Source: UBA8231 sp036011085
Lineage (GTDB): Bacteria > Latescibacterota > UBA2968 > UBA8231
Direction: 5' to 3'
DNA length: 64,000 nucleotides
Assembly (NCBI GenBank): GCA_036011085.1
Contig: DASCMS010000044.1
Coordinates: 158,819-222,818, forward strand
The notes under the pieces were generated by a model. The model was not told the DNA's origin. It saw only the letters and a list, made by a program, of their open reading frames with translations, and made no database searches. Position numbers and translations under genes: made by a program. Position 1 is the first letter of the stretch. Each line of letters starts with the position of its first letter. This document shows positions 61,357 to 64,000 of the stretch, piece after piece.

Positions 61357-61929
61357 ATGGCAGGTCGAGCAGCGGCCATTGAGACGGTTGAGGTGGGGAG
61401 CCGGAAGGCGTGGAGGAAGTGGCTGCAGGGGCACCACGATTCCGTGTCGGAGATCTGGCTCGTGTTCCACAAGCGCCACACGGGTGTGGTCACCCTCAGC
61501 TACGACGACGCCGTGGAGGAGGGGCTGTGCTACGGCTGGATCGACAGCATCATCCGACGTCTCGACGATGATCGCTACGCTCGCAAATTCACGCCGCGAA
61601 AAACGGACAGCAAGTGGTCGAGTATCAACCGCAGACGCTACGCTGATCTCGAGGCGCACGGGCTGCTGGCGGCGCCGGGCCGCAAGCGCTCGCCGACGAG
61701 CCGCAGCGGCGATGCGCCCCGTCCGTCGGCATCGGCGGTTCCGGCCTACATCAAGAAAGCGCTGCAGGCCGATGCGCGGGCGTGGCAGTTCTTCGAGCAG
61801 CTGGCGCCCTCCTATCGACGGCAGTACATCGGCTGGATCGACTCCGCCAAGCGTCAGGAGACGAAACAGAGGCGCCTGGCGGAGGCGGTCGGTCTGCTGG
61901 CGGCGGGAAAGAAGCTCGGTCTGAAGTGA
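61357..61929 (+). CDS. YdeI/OmdA-like protein
   Basis: A 190-residue protein of the YdeI (bacteriocin-protection, OmdA) family: SRKAWRKWLQGHHDSVSEIWLVF, SYDDAVEEGLCYGWIDSIIRRLDD, RKFTPRKTDSKWSSINRRRY and a C-terminal FEQLAPSYRRQYIGWIDSAKRQETKQRRLA. Family members were linked to protection from polymyxin or bacteriocins; the biochemical function is unknown. ATG 61357 follows GAGAGG. The gene is first in a run with APH and GNAT genes. Confidence 0.9.
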   Translation: MAGRAAAIETVEVGSRKAWRKWLQGHHDSVSEIWLVFHKRHTGVVTLSYDDAVEEGLCYGWIDSIIRRLDDDRYARKFTPRKTDSKWSSINRRRYADLEAHGLLAAPGRKRSPTSRSGDAPRPSASAVPAYIKKALQADARAWQFFEQLAPSYRRQYIGWIDSAKRQETKQRRLAEAVGLLAAGKKLGLK

Positions 61930-61947
61930 TACGGGGGGCGTGGAAGC

Positions 61948-62814
61948 GTGCAGGACGCACAAGGTAGAGACATAGCCGCTCGGGTGAGTGAGCTGCTTGG
62001 CGAACGTGTCCAGCGGATTCAGCAGCATCAGAACGCGGAGCAATACGTGGTTGTCGAGGTGAACGGCACGTGGATCTTCCGGTTCATTCGCGATCTCGCC
62101 GACCCGTCCTTGGGAACTGAAAAGGCCTTTCTGCCGCTGTTCGCCAGTAGGTCGCCCATCGCCATACCCGGGATCGAATTCAGCGGCAGGGACTTTGTCG
62201 GTTACCGCAAGATCGAGGGGGAACGACTCACCAGGTCACTACTGGACACCTTCAGCGCCAGGTCCAGAACGCGGGTTGCAGGGCAGCTGGCCGCATTCTT
62301 CACCGAGCTGCATTCCTTCGACATCGAAGAGGCGCGGGATATCGGGGTATCGGTCGGCTGGAACGGGTGGGTGGCACGGGCCCACCAGACCGTGCGGCAG
62401 GAGATCGCCCCGATGCTGAGCCGATCGGCTCGTCGACGCGTTCTGGATCTGATCGATCAGGTCAGGCAAGAGACACGCGGAACAACCGTCATTCACGCTG
62501 ACATGGGACCCGCCAACGTCCTGTCCGACGGCATGGAGACGGGCGTCAGTGGCGTGATCGACTTCGGACATATCACGATCGAGGACAACGCCCGTGATTT
62601 CGTCTATCTGCTCGATGCGTACGGGGAGGGATTTCTGATGGAAGTGCTGAGCAACTATCCACAGGGCGACGACGATGACCTCGAGCCCCGGATCAGGTCA
62701 CGTCGCATCGAAGGCAAGTTGACGGATGCGGTCCATGCACGTGAGGTCGGGGCCGGCAGTCGCGTGGAGCGCAGGCTCGCCGAGGTTGAGGAGCTGCTGG
62801 GGGCCGGGCCATGA
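61948..62814 (+). CDS. Aminoglycoside phosphotransferase (APH) family kinase
   Basis: A 288-residue kinase-like protein with the Brenner motif HADMGPAN (H183, D185, N190), IDFGH (D205) and an N-lobe. The family phosphorylates diverse alcohols: antibiotics, homoserine, choline or sugars. Nothing here shows antibiotic resistance. GTG start lies 18 bases after YdeI. Its stop overlaps the GNAT start (ATGA). Confidence 0.85.
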   Translation: MQDAQGRDIAARVSELLGERVQRIQQHQNAEQYVVVEVNGTWIFRFIRDLADPSLGTEKAFLPLFASRSPIAIPGIEFSGRDFVGYRKIEGERLTRSLLDTFSARSRTRVAGQLAAFFTELHSFDIEEARDIGVSVGWNGWVARAHQTVRQEIAPMLSRSARRRVLDLIDQVRQETRGTTVIHADMGPANVLSDGMETGVSGVIDFGHITIEDNARDFVYLLDAYGEGFLMEVLSNYPQGDDDDLEPRIRSRRIEGKLTDAVHAREVGAGSRVERRLAEVEELLGAGP

Positions 62815-63296
62815 TCGAGTACCGCCCAATTCTTCAGGCGGATCTTCACGGTGTCATCGAGCTGTCCACCGCCGCCGGAGGTACGTCCCTGGCGAAAGAC
62901 CCAGAGCGCGCCTGGCGGGCGCTCTCGGCTCCCGGCGTGACGACCATCATCGCCATCGATGCGGGAGAGATCGTCGGCTATGCCCAGATGCAGAGCGACG
63001 GTGCCATCCAGGCCCACCTGTCTTCCATCGTTGTGGCGGAGAACCGGCGGCGACAGGGGATCGGCGGGCGCCTGATCGAGGAGGCCTTCAGCCGCTGCGG
63101 TGCCGAGCGCGTGGACCTCACGACGGAAGACGCGCAGGCTTTCTATCGCTCACTCGCCCACCGGGAATGGACGGGCTTTCGCCTTTTCCCTGACTGTACC
63201 AAAGAGGAGATCCAGCGCTACGACGATCTGCGGGCGCAGGGCCTCAGCGACGGGGAGGCGATGCGTGCCTTCGAGCAAGATGGCGACGGGGACTAG
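62811..63296 (+). CDS. GNAT-family N-acetyltransferase
   Basis: A 161-residue acetyltransferase with the acetyl-CoA loop RRRQGIGGRLIEEA in the usual motif A position and preceding strands LSSIVVAEN. It transfers acetyl from acetyl-CoA to an amine; the acceptor is unknown. ATG overlaps the APH stop by four bases. Together APH and GNAT resemble an accessory drug- or metabolite-modification pair, which is inference. Confidence 0.87.
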   Translation: MIEYRPILQADLHGVIELSTAAGGTSLAKDPERAWRALSAPGVTTIIAIDAGEIVGYAQMQSDGAIQAHLSSIVVAENRRRQGIGGRLIEEAFSRCGAERVDLTTEDAQAFYRSLAHREWTGFRLFPDCTKEEIQRYDDLRAQGLSDGEAMRAFEQDGDGD

Positions 63297-63656
63297 CCTC
63301 CGGGCTCGCCCCCTCCACGTCCATCTGACGAAGGCTCTGCCCGCAGGTTGTGGTGGGCGTGGCAGCCGGTTGGGCTGGCGATGTGCCGCCGTCCACCGTG
63401 GCTGCCAGTTCCAGGGAAGGAGGGCACTCTCAACCCCCGGGCAGATCAGAACGACTGTGGCACTGCCCACAGCGAGAACTCGGTGGAGTTGTCCGCTGGC
63501 ACCCACTCGTCATCGATGAGAATTCGGTTGCGGGTCCCTTCGCTTTTGTGATATGTTGTCAGTACAGCAGCGGCAGTCGGAGCCAACGGCTGGTCGAGCA
63601 CGACGGTCGTAACGGACACAGTATTTTATACTAAAACCCTTGAGAAAAGGAGAGTA
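63297..63656. other. Intergenic stretch of 360 bases
   Basis: This is the longest gene-free stretch. Its first part is high-GC without recognisable structure. From about 63600 the composition turns AT-rich and includes TATACT (63627-63632), a possible -10 element, and AAAAGGAGAG before the last gene. A minus-strand frame at 63446-63619 may be a gene remnant. I see no tRNA or clear terminator. Confidence 0.5.
63446..63619 (-). pseudogene. Possible remnant of a protein C-terminus
   Basis: A 57-codon frame from a GTG to TGA reads in part TRNRILIDDEWVPADNST and EFSLWAVPQSF. The residue mix looks protein-like, with a hydrophobic-aromatic end. It has no ribosome-binding site and no neighbour to complete it. 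It could equally be a chance open frame, as minus frames in GC-rich DNA often are. Confidence 0.2.
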
Positions 63657-64000
63657 ATGATGGATGATGCTGCACAGATTCGAGCCCTAATTGCTCCATG
63701 GGTGGACGCTTGTCTAACCCGCGACTGGGACGCTCTTTTCGACATCTGCACCGAAGAAGTGTTTTTTGATCCGCCAGGAGCTCCACGAGTTACTGGTCCC
63801 GACCTGAGAACTTTTCTGGATGGCTTTCCAGTCATGAGTGAGTTCAATTTCGATTTTGATAACATCCAAATAGATGGTAACATTGCTATCGGACACGGAA
63901 ACGCAGCCATGACAGTAGACATAGACGGAGAAGATACAGCAATTTCATTTAAATTTGCTGACCATTTTCGCCGAGGCGAGGACGGCACATGGCGTTATTC
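63657..64000 (+). CDS. NTF2/SnoaL-like protein, 3'-partial
   Basis: The first 114 codons of a gene that runs off the window. It starts MMDDAAQIRALIAPWVDAC, followed by RDWDALFDICTEEVFFDPPG and a strand-rich half ending FADHFRRGEDGTWRY. This matches the SnoaL/NTF2-like cone-fold family (about 120-150 residues), which includes enzymes such as polyketide cyclases and many proteins of unknown role. It is preceded by AAAAGGAGAG. Its codon usage is AT-richer than its neighbours, suggesting horizontal acquisition or a different genomic region. Confidence 0.65.
   Translation, partial: MMDDAAQIRALIAPWVDACLTRDWDALFDICTEEVFFDPPGAPRVTGPDLRTFLDGFPVMSEFNFDFDNIQIDGNIAIGHGNAAMTVDIDGEDTAISFKFADHFRRGEDGTWRY

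Noticed and set aside
61948..63296. Antibiotic-resistance pair (APH plus GNAT)
   Set aside because: Both families have many metabolic members and no residue pattern points to a known resistance enzyme.

Overview
The window is 64 kb of high-GC bacterial chromosome, dense with genes on both strands. It has no rRNA, tRNA, CRISPR array, phage gene or transposase that I can recognise. The cell is Gram-negative: there is a TonB-dependent receptor, an OprP-like porin, a small outer-membrane barrel and several lipoprotein signals. It respires aerobically, shown by a diheme cytochrome c and the SCO1/PCuAC copper-delivery pair. It lives on carbohydrates, with families GH1, GH4, GH32 and GH38, SGNH and LamG-esterase hydrolases, an enolase-superfamily dehydratase, a PIG-L and a YdjC deacetylase, and a Na+/solute symporter. 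Four PhyH-type oxygenase genes, with FlgD-like and lamin-tail secreted proteins, are typical of uncultured FCB-related heterotrophs such as candidate phyla Latescibacterota and Poribacteria. That placement is inference from gene content only.

Layout. 1-1041: end of a respiratory operon (PCP_red-domain protein, diheme cytochrome c). 1022-11453, minus strand: ilvD, a TonB receptor, an alpha-toroid-like hypothetical, then a tight run of dienelactone hydrolase, putative TIM-barrel protein, DUF4159 protein, GH4 glycosidase and sugar-nucleotide-type epimerase. 11672-15548, plus: solute-binding lipoprotein, OprP-like porin, lamin-tail lipoprotein (frameshifted) and HisKA_2 sensor kinase (frameshifted in a CT repeat), a possible sense-and-uptake unit. 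15571-19559: secreted LamG-esterase and a discoidin/FlgD protein. 19569-27144: GH32, SGNH esterase, DUF4097 lipoprotein, GH38 alpha-mannosidase and a mandelate-racemase-like enzyme. 27170-29042, minus: CBM9-like protein, SCO1, PCuAC.

29149-46649 is a mosaic of short, often overlapping gene pairs for small-molecule metabolism: PhyH proteins, RidA plus amidohydrolase, 3-hydroxyisobutyrate-type dehydrogenase plus YdjC, cyclase, HpcH/HpaI aldolase plus phosphatidylserine decarboxylase, formamidase, PPC protein, MOP-family transporter, Tex and an epimerase. 46729-51419: S9 peptidase, nitrilase and a 580-residue ankyrin protein. 51439-54660, minus: methyltransferase, a TPR-like protein broken by an in-frame amber codon, and an MFS transporter. 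54729-59250: SPASM-like radical SAM protein with a CX5CX2C motif, SSS symporter and GH1. 59252-63296: PIG-L deacetylase, alpha-toroid protein, YdeI, APH and GNAT. The last 400 bases are AT-richer and carry the start of an NTF2/SnoaL-like gene.

The most interesting points are two PhyH proteins that lack the iron-binding carboxylate (one HxG, as in alpha-ketoglutarate halogenases), the unusual radical SAM motif, and four apparent single-site lesions: amber codon, CT-repeat frameshift, one-base frameshift and ATC at a start position. The lesions may be real, population-level, or assembly errors.
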